A stretch of DNA of 64,000 bases from assembly GCF_018388425.1 (NCBI RefSeq), contig NZ_CP074406.1:2728001-2792000 (forward strand), in the 5' to 3' direction. Within the stretch, counting starts at the first letter, position 1. The number at the start of each line of letters is the position of its first letter. Source of the DNA: Nocardioides faecalis. Its GTDB lineage: Bacteria > Actinomycetota > Actinomycetes > Propionibacteriales > Nocardioidaceae. This document shows, piece by piece, positions 8,577 through 19,413 of the stretch. The notes under the pieces were generated by a model, which was not told the DNA's origin, did no database searches, and saw only the letters and a program-made list of their open reading frames with translations. Position numbers and translations under genes: made by a program.

Positions 8577-10460
8577 ATGACTCGCGTCCGTCCATCCCAT
8601 CCGGTCCGCAAGGACGCGCAGCGTCGATCCCGGCTCCTGCGCCGTGGTGGCGCCGCGCTCGGCGCGGGCGCGCTGCTCGTCGGCCTCCTCCACGCCGCTC
8701 CGGCGTCGGCCACGCCTGCCGCCGCGCCCGCCGCCGCACCGCAGCCGGCGCCCCGGGCCGCCGCGCCCGCTCCCGCGCCGACGAAGTTCCGCATCGCCAC
8801 CTTCAACGTGCTCGGGCACAGCCACACGGTCAAGGGCGGCGACCGCTACGGCAAGTACGCCGGCTCCGGCACCCGGATGCGCTCGGCGGTCAAGGCGCTG
8901 CAGGACAACGGCGTCCAGGTGGTCGGGTTCCAGGAGTTCGAGCCCAAGCAGGTCGCCTCGTTCCAGAAGCTCGCCGGCCCCGGCTGGTCGATGTGGCCCG
9001 GCACCGCCATCAAGGGCGAGTCGGTGACGTCCATCGCCTGGCGTTCGTCGGTGTGGACCGCCGTGGAGCGGACGACCTACCGGGCGCCGTACTTCCACGG
9101 GAAGATGCGCCAGCGCCCGCTCGTGCTGCTGCGCCACAACTCCACGGGCCAGCTGGTGTGGATGCTCAACACCCACAACCCGGCCAACAGCTGGGGCGAC
9201 GCACAGAAGTACCGGGACAAGGCGGAGCGGATCCAGGCCGCGCTGGTGAACAAGCTGCGTGCGCAGTACCCCACCGTCCCCGTGCTGTTCACCGGCGACA
9301 TGAACGACCGCGACCGGTTCTACTGCCCGGTGACCTACCTGACCGACCTGCAGTCGGCCTCCGGCGGCTACCACGACAAGGTGCCCGGCGGCGTGTGCCA
9401 GCCGACGAAGCCCGTGATGATCGACTGGGTGATGGGCACCCCCGACGTCGCCTTCAGCAACTACCGCGCGGTGCGCGACGCCACCGTCAAGGCAGCCACC
9501 GACCACCCGCTGGTGATGGCCGACGGCACCGTGGCGCCCAGCCCGGAGCGCGCCGCGGGCATCCAGCGGGTCGTGGTCATCGACGTGCAGGGGCTGCGCT
9601 CCTCGGCGATCGGCGCCAGCACCACGCCGTACATCTCGCGGATGCTGCAGCGCGGCGCCTTCACGCTCAACGCCCGCACCGACGCGCAGCGGCGCACCGC
9701 CCTGCCGAACACGATCTCGATCCTCTCCGGTCGGCCCGTGCGCACCTCGAAGGGCGGCCACGGCGTGCGCACCGCCCGCGACCCCCGCGTCACGGTGCAC
9801 AAGAAGGCCGGGCAGTACGTCTCGACGATCTTCGACATCTCGCACAACCTGGGCATGCGCACGGCCTTCTACTCCGGTGACCCGCAGTCGAAGATCGTGA
9901 CCCGCACCTGGAGCAAGAAGTACGGCGGCGCCGACACCTACGGCGCCGACAACGGCCGCCACAAGCTCAGCCGGAAGGTGCTCTCCAGCGACACCGGCGC
10001 GGTGCGCGCCGCGCGCAGCGACCTGGCGAAGAAGCCGGCACGCGTCACGTTCGTGCAGCTGGGCGGCCTGGACCGCACGGCATCCAAGAAGGGCTGGAAG
10101 GGTGGCGCCTACTCGAAGGTGCTCAAGCGCGCCGACCGGCAGGTGGGCAGCCTGCTGAACGCGATCGCCCGCAACTCGGCGACGGCGTCCTCGACCCTGG
10201 TCGTGCTGACCTCGTCCTCGGGGGGTCCGGCGAGCCTGGGCCGCGGCGTGCCGATCATCGTCAACGGCCCCGGCGTGGTGAAGGGCGACCTGTACGCGCT
10301 GAACCGCGGCTACACCAACCCCGGTGCCGCCGCGAACCCCGCGAAGGGCACGCCGCTGCGCACGGGCGTGATCGCGAACCTCGTGGCCGCCGCGCTGTCG
10401 CTGCCGCGGGTGCCGCGCAGCGTGCACAACTCGCTGGGCAACCTGCGGGTGCTGCAGTGA
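8577..10460 (+). CDS. Secreted EEP-fold protein fused to a degenerate alkaline-phosphatase-like domain
   Basis: A 627-residue exported protein. A signal peptide with an Arg-rich n-region and hydrophobic core ends near ASA-TP (about 43), followed by an Ala/Pro linker. Residues about 72-315 are an endonuclease/exonuclease/phosphatase domain (TFNVLGHSH, FQEFE, TGDMNDRD about 239, IDWVMG, TDHP about 308), paralogous to the protein at 4280-5500. Residues about 330-620 resemble a type I phosphodiesterase/alkaline phosphatase fold (VVVIDVQGLRS about 332, TPYISRMLQRGAF, LPNTISILSG). However, the metal-binding 'D..GH' and 'SDHG' positions read LDRTASKKGW and TSSSGG (about 545). The second domain is therefore probably not catalytic, or uses other residues. 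Confidence 0.78.
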   Translation: MTRVRPSHPVRKDAQRRSRLLRRGGAALGAGALLVGLLHAAPASATPAAAPAAAPQPAPRAAAPAPAPTKFRIATFNVLGHSHTVKGGDRYGKYAGSGTRMRSAVKALQDNGVQVVGFQEFEPKQVASFQKLAGPGWSMWPGTAIKGESVTSIAWRSSVWTAVERTTYRAPYFHGKMRQRPLVLLRHNSTGQLVWMLNTHNPANSWGDAQKYRDKAERIQAALVNKLRAQYPTVPVLFTGDMNDRDRFYCPVTYLTDLQSASGGYHDKVPGGVCQPTKPVMIDWVMGTPDVAFSNYRAVRDATVKAATDHPLVMADGTVAPSPERAAGIQRVVVIDVQGLRSSAIGASTTPYISRMLQRGAFTLNARTDAQRRTALPNTISILSGRPVRTSKGGHGVRTARDPRVTVHKKAGQYVSTIFDISHNLGMRTAFYSGDPQSKIVTRTWSKKYGGADTYGADNGRHKLSRKVLSSDTGAVRAARSDLAKKPARVTFVQLGGLDRTASKKGWKGGAYSKVLKRADRQVGSLLNAIARNSATASSTLVVLTSSSGGPASLGRGVPIIVNGPGVVKGDLYALNRGYTNPGAAANPAKGTPLRTGVIANLVAAALSLPRVPRSVHNSLGNLRVLQ

Positions 10461-10489
10461 GCCGCTGACCGGCGCCACCGGTCATGCCC

Positions 10490-10503
10490 TAGCGTTGCCT
10501 CCC
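10490..10503 (+). promoter_or_regulatory. Putative leaderless -10 element
   Basis: TAGCGT (10490-10495) lies 8 nt before the GTG at 10504, and there is no Shine-Dalgarno sequence. This is the spacing expected if transcription starts at the start codon. Confidence 0.4.
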
Positions 10504-11763
10504 GTGAGCTCCACCCCGTCCCGCGTGTTCGCGGCCAGGCTCGTCGGGCTCCCGATCTTCGACCCCCAGGGCGACCAGGTCGGGAAGGTCCGCGACCTGG
10601 TCGTCACCATGCGCGGCGAGGGCACCCAGCCCCGGGTGCTCGGGATGGTGGCGGAGGTCTTCAACCGGCGGCGCATCTTCGTGCCGATGACCCGCGTCAC
10701 CAACATCGACAGCGAGCACGTCTACACCACCGGCCTGCTCAACATGCGTCGCTTCGAGCAGCGTTCCACCGAGACACTGGTGATCGGCCAGATGCTCGAC
10801 CGCACGGTGACCATCACCGGCACCGGCGTCACCGGCACCGTGTACGACGTCGCGATGGAGCCGGCCCGCAACCGCGACTGGGTGTTGTGCCGGGTCGCGG
10901 TGCGTGAGCCCTCTCGCGGGTTCCGGCGGCGCGGCCAGACCCACGTCGTGGAGTGGCGCGACGTGATCGGCCTGGCCCGCAGCGACGAGCGGCAGGGCGC
11001 CACGCACCTGGTGGCGGCGCTGAACGAGATGCGGCCCGCCGACGCGGCGAGCATCCTGCACGACCTGCCGCCGGACCGACGGACCGCGGTGGCGCTGGCG
11101 CTGGACGACGAGCGCCTCGCCGACGTCCTCGAGGAGCTGCCGGACTCCGACCAGGTGGAGATCCTCAACGGCCTGGACACCGAGCGTGCCGCCGACGTGC
11201 TGGAGGAGATGTCGGCCGACGACGCCGCGGACCTGGTGCGCGACCTGCCGCCGGAGACCGCCGAGATCCTGCTGCAGCTGATGGAGCCCGAGGGTGCGCA
11301 GGACGTGCGGCGCCTGATGAGCTACGTCGAGGACACCGCGGGCGCGATGATGACCCCGGAGCCGGTGATCCTCGGTCCGGACGCCACCATCGCCGACGCG
11401 CTGGCGCACGTGCGCAACCCGGAGCTGACCCCGGCGCTGGCTGCCCTGGTCTATGTGTGCCGCCCGCCGCTGGAGACGCCGACCGGCAAGCTGCTGGGCA
11501 TCGCCCACATCCAGCGGCTGCTGCGCGAGCCGCCGTCGACGCTGGTGGCCGGAGCGCTGGACGACTCCCTGGCGTGGCTGCGGACCAACGCGACCATCGA
11601 CGACGTCGCGGCCCACCTGGCCACCTACAACCTGGTCGCCGCCCCGGTCGTCGACGCGGACGGCCGCCTGCTCGGCGCGGTCACCGTGGACGACCTGCTC
11701 GACCACATGCTGCCGCCCAACTGGCGCGACCGTGCGCCGCGGCCGGGCACGGAGCAGCGATGA
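10504..11763 (+). CDS. Soluble PRC-barrel / MgtE_N / CBS protein
   Basis: About 419 residues. Two PRC-barrel-like beta segments (about 8-80 and 90-165) are followed by an MgtE N-terminal superhelical domain. That domain is rich in LEELPDSDQVEIL and LEEMSADDAADL-type repeats (about 170-280), as in the Mg2+-sensing part of MgtE channels. A CBS pair follows (about 285-405, ending GAVTVDDLLDHML). No membrane segment is present, so it is not itself a channel. It may sense Mg2+ or nucleotides and partner another protein; this is inference. The GTG at 10504 is preferred to the TTG at 10495. The stop overlaps the next start (ATGA). Confidence 0.85.
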   Translation: MSSTPSRVFAARLVGLPIFDPQGDQVGKVRDLVVTMRGEGTQPRVLGMVAEVFNRRRIFVPMTRVTNIDSEHVYTTGLLNMRRFEQRSTETLVIGQMLDRTVTITGTGVTGTVYDVAMEPARNRDWVLCRVAVREPSRGFRRRGQTHVVEWRDVIGLARSDERQGATHLVAALNEMRPADAASILHDLPPDRRTAVALALDDERLADVLEELPDSDQVEILNGLDTERAADVLEEMSADDAADLVRDLPPETAEILLQLMEPEGAQDVRRLMSYVEDTAGAMMTPEPVILGPDATIADALAHVRNPELTPALAALVYVCRPPLETPTGKLLGIAHIQRLLREPPSTLVAGALDDSLAWLRTNATIDDVAAHLATYNLVAAPVVDADGRLLGAVTVDDLLDHMLPPNWRDRAPRPGTEQR

Positions 11764-12371
11764 GCGAGTCGCACCGCTCCCGCGAGCGCCTGGACACCCC
11801 CCGCGAGGAGCGCCGGACCTGGCGCCGGCGTCCGCACCGCGAGGACACCTTCGGCACCTTCGCCGAGCGGTTCGCCCGGTTCATGGGCACCGCTCGGTTC
11901 CTGATCTACATGACGCTGTTCGTGGTGCTGTGGGTCGTGTGGAACACCACCGCGCCCGAGAGCCTGCGCTTCGACAAGTACGCCTTCATCTTCCTGACGC
12001 TGATGCTCAGCCTGCAGGCGTCGTACGCCGCGCCGCTGATCCTGCTCGCCCAGAACCGGCAGGAGGCCCGGGACCGGGTGATCGCCGAGCAGGACCGCCA
12101 GGCCGACGCCCGCGCGCACGCGGACATGGAGTTCCTGGCCCGCGAGGTCGCCTCGCTGCGGATGTCGGTGGGCGAGGTCGCCACCCGCGACTTCGTGCGC
12201 TCCGAGCTGCGCGCCCTGCTCGCCGACCTCGACGAGCGCGCCGGGGACCTTCCCGAGGACCGGGGCGCGGACGCCGGAGACAGGTCCAGGGACGGCGGGG
12301 AGCGGTCCGCGGGGCATCGTGCGACGTCTCACCGCGATGGCGGCGACGCGTCGCGCCCGGGCACTGCCTAG
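11760..12371 (+). CDS. DUF1003 membrane protein
   Basis: A 203-residue protein with an Arg-rich N-terminus, then two hydrophobic segments (FLIYMTLFVVLWVVWN and YAFIFLTLMLSLQASYAAPLILLAQNR) joined by a short loop. The latter phrase is characteristic of DUF1003. A helical, charged C-terminus follows. The function is unknown; it is encoded after and translationally coupled (4-nt overlap) to the MgtE_N/CBS protein, and this gene order suggests joint function. The last codons overlap the putative promoter of mrp. Confidence 0.88.
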   Translation: MSESHRSRERLDTPREERRTWRRRPHREDTFGTFAERFARFMGTARFLIYMTLFVVLWVVWNTTAPESLRFDKYAFIFLTLMLSLQASYAAPLILLAQNRQEARDRVIAEQDRQADARAHADMEFLAREVASLRMSVGEVATRDFVRSELRALLADLDERAGDLPEDRGADAGDRSRDGGERSAGHRATSHRDGGDASRPGTA

Positions 12372-12382
12372 ACTCGACCGTT
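12369..12382 (+). promoter_or_regulatory. Putative leaderless -10 element of mrp
   Basis: TAGACT (12369-12374) stands 8 nt before the GTG of mrp. Its TAG doubles as the stop codon of the DUF1003 gene. No ribosome-binding site is visible. Confidence 0.4.
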
Positions 12383-13567
12383 GTGAGCACCGCACCGCAG
12401 TCCCCGACCGTCGAGCAGGTCATGACGGCACTCAGCCGCGTCAACGACCCCGAGATCAAGCGGCCGATCACCGAGCTCGGCATGGTCGACGCCGTCGAGA
12501 TCGTGCCCGGCGACGGTGGCTCCTTCGTCACCGTCAAGGCGCTGCTCACCGTGGCGGGCTGCCCGCTCAAGGACACGATCACCCGCGACGTCACCGCGGC
12601 GGTGAGCGCCCTGGACGGCGTCACCGGGGTCCAGGTCGACCTCGGCGTGATGACCGCCGAGCAGCGCTCCGGCCTGCACGCGACCCTGCGCGACGGCACC
12701 GCGCCGCGGGAGATCACCTTCGCCCAGCCCGGTTCCCTGACCAAGGTCTTCGCCATCGCCTCCGGCAAGGGCGGCGTGGGCAAGTCCTCGGTGACGGTCA
12801 ACCTGGCGCTCGCACTGGCCAAGGCCGGCCGCAAGGTGGGCGTCGTGGACGCCGACATCTACGGCCACTCCGTGCCGGCGATGCTCGGCGTCGCCGACTC
12901 CCGGCCGACCCAGGTCGAGGACCTGATCATGCCGGTCCCGACCGCCTCGGGCGTCTCGGTGATCTCCATCGGCATGCTCAAGCCGCGCCGCGACCAGGTC
13001 GTCGCCTGGCGCGGACCGATGCTGGACCGCGCCCTGGTGCAGATGCTGGCCGACGTGTACTGGGGCGACCTGGACGTGCTCCTGCTCGACCTTCCGCCGG
13101 GCACCGGTGACGTGGCGATCTCGCTGGGCCAGCACCTGCCCGGCGCGGAGGTCGTCGTCGTCACCACGCCGCAGGAGGCCGCGGCCGAGGTCGCCGAGCG
13201 CGCCGGCACGATGGCCTCGATGATGCACCAGCGCGTCGTCGGCGTGATCGAGAACATGAGCTACCTGCCCTGCCCGCACTGCACGCCCGAGGGCAAGGAC
13301 CACCGCCTGGAGATCTTCGGCTCCGGCGGCGGTGAGCGCGTCGCGCAGACCCTCTCCGCGCGTTTCGGCTACGACGTGCCGCTGCTGGGCCAGGTCCCCC
13401 TGGACGTCTCCCTGCGCGAGGGCGGCGACGACGGCAAGCCGATCGTGGAGTCGGACCCCACTGCTCCCGCCGCGAAGGTGCTGCAGGCGGTCGCCGACCG
13501 CCTCGACGGCCGCGGCCGTGGACTGGCGGGCATGCAGCTGGGGCTGACGCCCAGCAACAAGTTCTGA
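12383..13567 (+). CDS. mrp: Mrp/ApbC-family Fe-S cluster carrier ATPase
   Basis: A 394-residue cytoplasmic P-loop ATPase. An N-terminal MIP18/DUF59 domain (about 1-95, with GCPLKDTI) is followed by the deviant Walker [10 protein letters not shown] (about 128), [19 protein letters not shown] and a C-terminal CPHC motif (about 295) expected to hold a bridging Fe-S cluster. The family binds and transfers Fe-S clusters to apoproteins. GTG start without a Shine-Dalgarno sequence, consistent with leaderless expression. tatB follows after 40 nt. Confidence 0.93.
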   Translation: MSTAPQSPTVEQVMTALSRVNDPEIKRPITELGMVDAVEIVPGDGGSFVTVKALLTVAGCPLKDTITRDVTAAVSALDGVTGVQVDLGVMTAEQRSGLHATLRDGTAPREITFAQPGSLTKVFAIASGKGGVGKSSVTVNLALALAKAGRKVGVVDADIYGHSVPAMLGVADSRPTQVEDLIMPVPTASGVSVISIGMLKPRRDQVVAWRGPMLDRALVQMLADVYWGDLDVLLLDLPPGTGDVAISLGQHLPGAEVVVVTTPQEAAAEVAERAGTMASMMHQRVVGVIENMSYLPCPHCTPEGKDHRLEIFGSGGGERVAQTLSARFGYDVPLLGQVPLDVSLREGGDDGKPIVESDPTAPAAKVLQAVADRLDGRGRGLAGMQLGLTPSNKF

Positions 13568-13607
13568 GCGCGTAGGCGACCAGGACACCTCAGACGGGCG
13601 ACGGCGC

Positions 13608-13949
13608 ATGTTCGGGATCGGCTTCGGCGAGCTGGTGGTCATCGCGTTCCTGGCCGTCCTGGTCTTCGGGCCCGACAAGCTGCCCGACCTGGCCAAGCAG
13701 GTCGGTCGGTTCGTCCGCCAGCTGCGCGGCTTCGCCACCAGCGCCCGCGACGAGCTGCGCGCCGAGCTCGGCCCGGAGTACGCCGACCTCGAGCTGACCG
13801 ACCTGGATCCGCGCCAGATCGTGCGCAAGCACATCGCCGAGGCGATGGCCGAGCTCGACGAGCTCGAGGACGCCGTCTCCCCCGCCGCGGCGGCCCAGGT
13901 GCCCCTGGCGCCGGGCGAGCTGCCGCCGTACGACACCGAGGCGACCTGA
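13608..13949 (+). CDS. tatB: Twin-arginine translocase subunit TatB
   Basis: A 113-residue protein with an N-terminal hydrophobic helix, the [14 protein letters not shown] hinge and amphipathic helix of TatA/B proteins, and a longer acidic C-terminal region typical of TatB rather than TatA. The N-terminus [20 protein letters not shown] lacks the polar residue of TatA and has the Glu at position 8 seen in TatB. It helps bind Tat signal peptides with TatC at the membrane. No tatA/tatC is nearby. Confidence 0.9.
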   Translation: MFGIGFGELVVIAFLAVLVFGPDKLPDLAKQVGRFVRQLRGFATSARDELRAELGPEYADLELTDLDPRQIVRKHIAEAMAELDELEDAVSPAAAAQVPLAPGELPPYDTEAT

Positions 13950-13967
13950 CCGCCTCCTGAGCGGGCC

Positions 13968-13987
13968 GATCAGCTGCGGGGCTGATC
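13968..13987. terminator. Hairpin between convergent tatB and downstream gene
   Basis: GATCAGC - TGCGGG - GCTGATC is a perfect 7-bp stem. It overlaps the reverse-strand stop codon of the convergent gene and lies inside a 16-bp imperfect tandem duplication (13968-13983 and 13984-13999). Confidence 0.5.
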
Positions 13988-14522
13988 AGGTGCGGGACTG
14001 GGCGGCGGCCAGCGCGGAGAACGCCACGAGCACGGTACGGCGCTCCTCGCCCTCGACCAGCTCGCAGAAGTCGCCGCCCACGCGGCGCAGCGAACCCGTG
14101 TGGCTGCTGCCGTCGCGCAGGTGCAGCACGCACGGCTCACCGGCCTCCGCGATCCGGCGCAGCGCCGAGCCGAGGCCCAGCCGGGTCAGCGGTGACCACG
14201 CCACCTCGGGCACCGCCCGCACGGAGGCACCCTCCACGGTGCCGACCGCGTCCAGGTTGACCACCCAGTCGCGCTCCCCGGAGCCGAGCAGCAGCCAGGA
14301 CTGCGTCACGCGCTCCACCAGGCCGGTGAGGCGGCCGACGCCGGCCACACCCAGGGTGGCGGACGAGCCGACGGTCGCCATCAGGCGACTGGCGAGGGTG
14401 ACCTGCTGGTACTCGGCGCGGCTGCGGTCGGCCAGCTCGGCGGACCGCTCCGCGGCGTGAAGCGCAGAGGCCTGATCCTCGAGGTCGTCGAACAGCGCGA
14501 ACAGGTCGTCCTCCCAGCCCAT
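13986..14522 (-). CDS. Conserved actinobacterial hypothetical protein
   Basis: A 178-residue protein without signal peptide or membrane helix. An acidic, helical N-terminus (WEDDLFALFDDLEDQ, then an Ala/Glu-rich helix to about 45) is followed by a beta-rich region (LLLGSGERDWVVNLDAVGTV; GSSHTGSLRRVGGDFCELV) resembling a small SH3-like or PRC-like barrel. I do not recognise a named family with a function. It is convergent with tatB and has its own 5' region upstream of the LysM gene. Confidence 0.7.
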   Translation of the reverse strand: MGWEDDLFALFDDLEDQASALHAAERSAELADRSRAEYQQVTLASRLMATVGSSATLGVAGVGRLTGLVERVTQSWLLLGSGERDWVVNLDAVGTVEGASVRAVPEVAWSPLTRLGLGSALRRIAEAGEPCVLHLRDGSSHTGSLRRVGGDFCELVEGEERRTVLVAFSALAAAQSRT

Positions 14523-14599
14523 GGGGCCAGCCTCGCACGTGCCACCCCGACCGGACCCACCAGGTCACGGCTGGTCGCGACCCATCTGTGGAAGAACGG

Positions 14600-14628
14600 T
14601 TGACCCGGTTTTCCAACAGGCGCATTCT
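14600..14628 (+). promoter_or_regulatory. Candidate sigma-70-type promoter of the LysM operon
   Basis: TTGACC (14600-14605), a 17-nt spacer and CATTCT (14623-14628). A direct repeat of CAAACGCAAG follows just before the gene. Confidence 0.4.
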
Positions 14629-14661
14629 GAATCAAACGCAAGCAAACGCAAGGGTCTCGGG

Positions 14662-15342
14662 ATGAGCGGAGCAGCGGAGCGCCGGGCACGCGCAGTCGTG
14701 GTCTGGTCGCTCGTGACCGGCGGCGCCGCGGCGCTCGGCGCGGTGGCCGCGGAGCCCGCGCGACAGCTGCTCACCGCTCCCGGCCCCGACTTCGCCACCC
14801 TGCTGGTGCAGGCGTGCGCGGCCGCCTCGCTCCTCGCCGCCGCCGCGCTGTGGGGCCTCACCACGGACGTGGTGGTCCGCGAGGTGCTGCTCCGCGGCGC
14901 CGGTCGGGCCCGCGCCCCAGGGCGCTGCGGCCCGCTGCGCACGGCGATCCTCACCGCCTGCGGCGTCGCCGCCCTCGCCGGTACGACGGCCCCGGCGGGC
15001 GCGCACGACTCGCCGTCGGCCCCGTTGCCCGGTGCCGTGCTCGCCGGCCTTCCGTTGCCCGACCGGGCCACGGGCCCGGCGGCCGCACCGGACACCGCAC
15101 CGCACACCGCACCGGACGAGACGCCGAACGAGACGCCGGGTGAGGCACCGGGCACGGTCCGCGTCCGCGCCGGTGACTCGCTGTGGACCATCGCCGAGCG
15201 GACCGTCGGCCCCGAGGCGCGGCTGGTCGAGGTGGCGTCGTACTGGCGGCGCCTGCAGCACGAGAACCGTGCGGTCCTCGGCGCAGACCCCGACCTCGTC
15301 CACCCCGGCCAGCGGCTCCGACTGCCCCATCCCCGCCCCTGA
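14662..15342 (+). CDS. LysM-domain membrane protein
   Basis: A 226-residue protein. Two hydrophobic segments (about 10-30 and 45-70) and a third Ala-rich one (about 90-112) precede a Thr/Pro/Glu-rich spacer. The C-terminal LysM domain (VRVRAGDSLWTIAERTVG to PGQRLRLP, about 172-222) would bind peptidoglycan outside the cell. The ATG at 14662 was chosen because the longer frame upstream runs through the promoter region. It is 30 nt from the Rv3235-like gene and close to secA, a conserved actinobacterial neighbourhood. Confidence 0.82.
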   Translation: MSGAAERRARAVVVWSLVTGGAAALGAVAAEPARQLLTAPGPDFATLLVQACAAASLLAAAALWGLTTDVVVREVLLRGAGRARAPGRCGPLRTAILTACGVAALAGTTAPAGAHDSPSAPLPGAVLAGLPLPDRATGPAAAPDTAPHTAPDETPNETPGEAPGTVRVRAGDSLWTIAERTVGPEARLVEVASYWRRLQHENRAVLGADPDLVHPGQRLRLPHPRP

Positions 15343-15372
15343 CGCCCGCACCACCACCCACCAGGAGGAACC

Positions 15373-15882
15373 ATGTCCGTCAGCACCACCGAGCTCGTCG
15401 GCGTCCGGTTGCCGGTGCCGGTCACCGCCACCCAGGGCACCCTCGCCCTGGCCCTCCTCCCCCGTCAGGCGCCGCCGCCCTCGCCACCTCCCGGCCCGCG
15501 TCCGGGCAGCAACGTGGTGCCCATCGACCGCAGGCTGCGCCAGAGCATCCAGGAGTGGACGCACCGGTTCGTGCAGGCAGCGGTCGAGATCGTGGGTGGC
15601 GACCGACCGGCGGCCCAGCTGTTGCGCTGGACCTCCGAGGACGTCTACGCGGACCTGCGGCTGCGCGCACAGCTGGTGGCGCGTGCCGGCGGCCACCAGC
15701 CGGGCCTGGCCCGGGTGCAGGCGGTGCGGCCCCGGGTGATGAGCGTGCACGCCTGCTTCGTCACCGACGTGGTCGTCGAGTGCGGGGTGCACGTGCGCCA
15801 CGGCGAGCGGTCCCGGGCGGTGGCTGCCCGGTTCGAGCGCACCGGGCAGCGCTGGGTGTGCACCGCGCTGGACTTCTCCTGA
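15373..15882 (+). CDS. Rv3235-family protein
   Basis: A 169-residue protein. The Pro-rich N-terminus (APPPSPPPGPRPGS, about 33-50) is followed by a compact domain containing FVQAAVEIVGGDRPAAQLLRW, the phrase typical of Rv3235-like proteins encoded next to secA in actinobacteria. The domain has an NTF2-like alternation of helices and strands. No enzymatic role is known. It has a Shine-Dalgarno sequence (AGGAGG) close to the ATG. A tandem repeat array follows its stop. Confidence 0.78.
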   Translation: MSVSTTELVGVRLPVPVTATQGTLALALLPRQAPPPSPPPGPRPGSNVVPIDRRLRQSIQEWTHRFVQAAVEIVGGDRPAAQLLRWTSEDVYADLRLRAQLVARAGGHQPGLARVQAVRPRVMSVHACFVTDVVVECGVHVRHGERSRAVAARFERTGQRWVCTALDFS

Positions 15883-15890
15883 GCCCGCTC

Positions 15891-15965
15891 GCCTGAGCAC
15901 GGGACGCCTGAGCACGGGACGCCTGAGCACGGGACGCCTGAGCACGGGACGCCTGAGCACGGGAC
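15891..15965. repeat. Five perfect 15-bp tandem repeats
   Basis: The unit GCCTGAGCACGGGAC occurs five times in a row. The array starts 9 nt after the stop of the Rv3235-like gene, whose own stop region (CCTGAGC) looks like a degenerate first unit. Confidence 0.97.
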
Positions 15966-15966
15966 G

Positions 15967-16004
15967 CGACGAGGGCGGGACCCGTGCGGGTCCCGCCCTC
16001 GTCG
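15967..16004. terminator. Strong hairpin terminator, copy 1
   Basis: A perfect 17-bp stem with a GTGC loop between the convergent Rv3235-like gene and secA. The arms begin CGACGAGGGCGGG and end with its complement. The same hairpin is repeated 60 bp later. Confidence 0.85.
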
Positions 16005-16026
16005 TACGTGCGCCGCGGCACGGACG

Positions 16027-16064
16027 CGACGAGGGCGGGACCCGTGCGGGTCCCGCCCTCGTCG
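16027..16064. terminator. Strong hairpin terminator, copy 2
   Basis: An exact second copy of the 17-bp stem and GTGC loop, offset by 60 bp as part of a tandem duplication of about 60 bp (15966-16085). It terminates secA on the minus strand and the LysM/Rv3235 operon on the plus strand. Confidence 0.85.
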
Positions 16065-16080
16065 TACGTGCGTCGCGGCG

Positions 16081-18957
<2,877 letters not shown>

Positions 18958-18987
18958 GGCGCCACTCTACCCAGCGCCGACCAGCCG

Positions 18988-19413
18988 TCAGGATTCGCCG
19001 CGGTCGAACGCGGCGAAGGCTTCGGCCCGCTCGCGCTCGATCTTGCGTCCCAACCCGTACGACGTCGCCCACAGCAGGGCGAACACCCCGCCCAGGAACC
19101 ACATGGCCCCCACCACGAAGCCGAGCAGCAGCGCCGCGACCTGCACGGCGTGGCCCAGGTAGTAGGCCCACTCGCGGCGCAGCATGCCGGCGACGAGGAC
19201 GCACGCGGCCGCCAGGCCCAGGGCCACCGAGAGCGCCACCGCGGGCCGGATGTCGCCGAGGGTGATCATCACCGGGGCGGTCAGGGCGAGCGTGATCGCC
19301 TCGAGCGTGAGCACCGCCGCGCACATCGAGCGGCGCGGCGACTTCTGCCGCTCCTTGCGCAGCGGGTCGGTCGCGGTCTCCGCGCCGGTCGCGGTGGGGT
19401 CCGGTGCGCTCAC
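18988..19413 (-). CDS. DUF4233 membrane protein
   Basis: A 141-residue protein with four hydrophobic segments from about residue 30 (MCAAVLTLEAITLALTAPV to FALLWATSYGLG) and short charged ends. This topology and its position directly after folC fit DUF4233. The GTG start overlaps the stop of folC by 4 nt (GTGA), so it is coupled to folC translation. The function is unknown. Confidence 0.85.
   Translation of the reverse strand: MSAPDPTATGAETATDPLRKERQKSPRRSMCAAVLTLEAITLALTAPVMITLGDIRPAVALSVALGLAAACVLVAGMLRREWAYYLGHAVQVAALLLGFVVGAMWFLGGVFALLWATSYGLGRKIERERAEAFAAFDRGES

Noticed and set aside
5710..8580. A 956-codon plus-strand frame opposite the sulfotransferase and LicD genes
   Set aside because: Antisense artefact of high GC; no domain or start signal.
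15891..15965. CRISPR array
   Set aside because: The 15-bp units are contiguous with no spacers and there are no cas genes.
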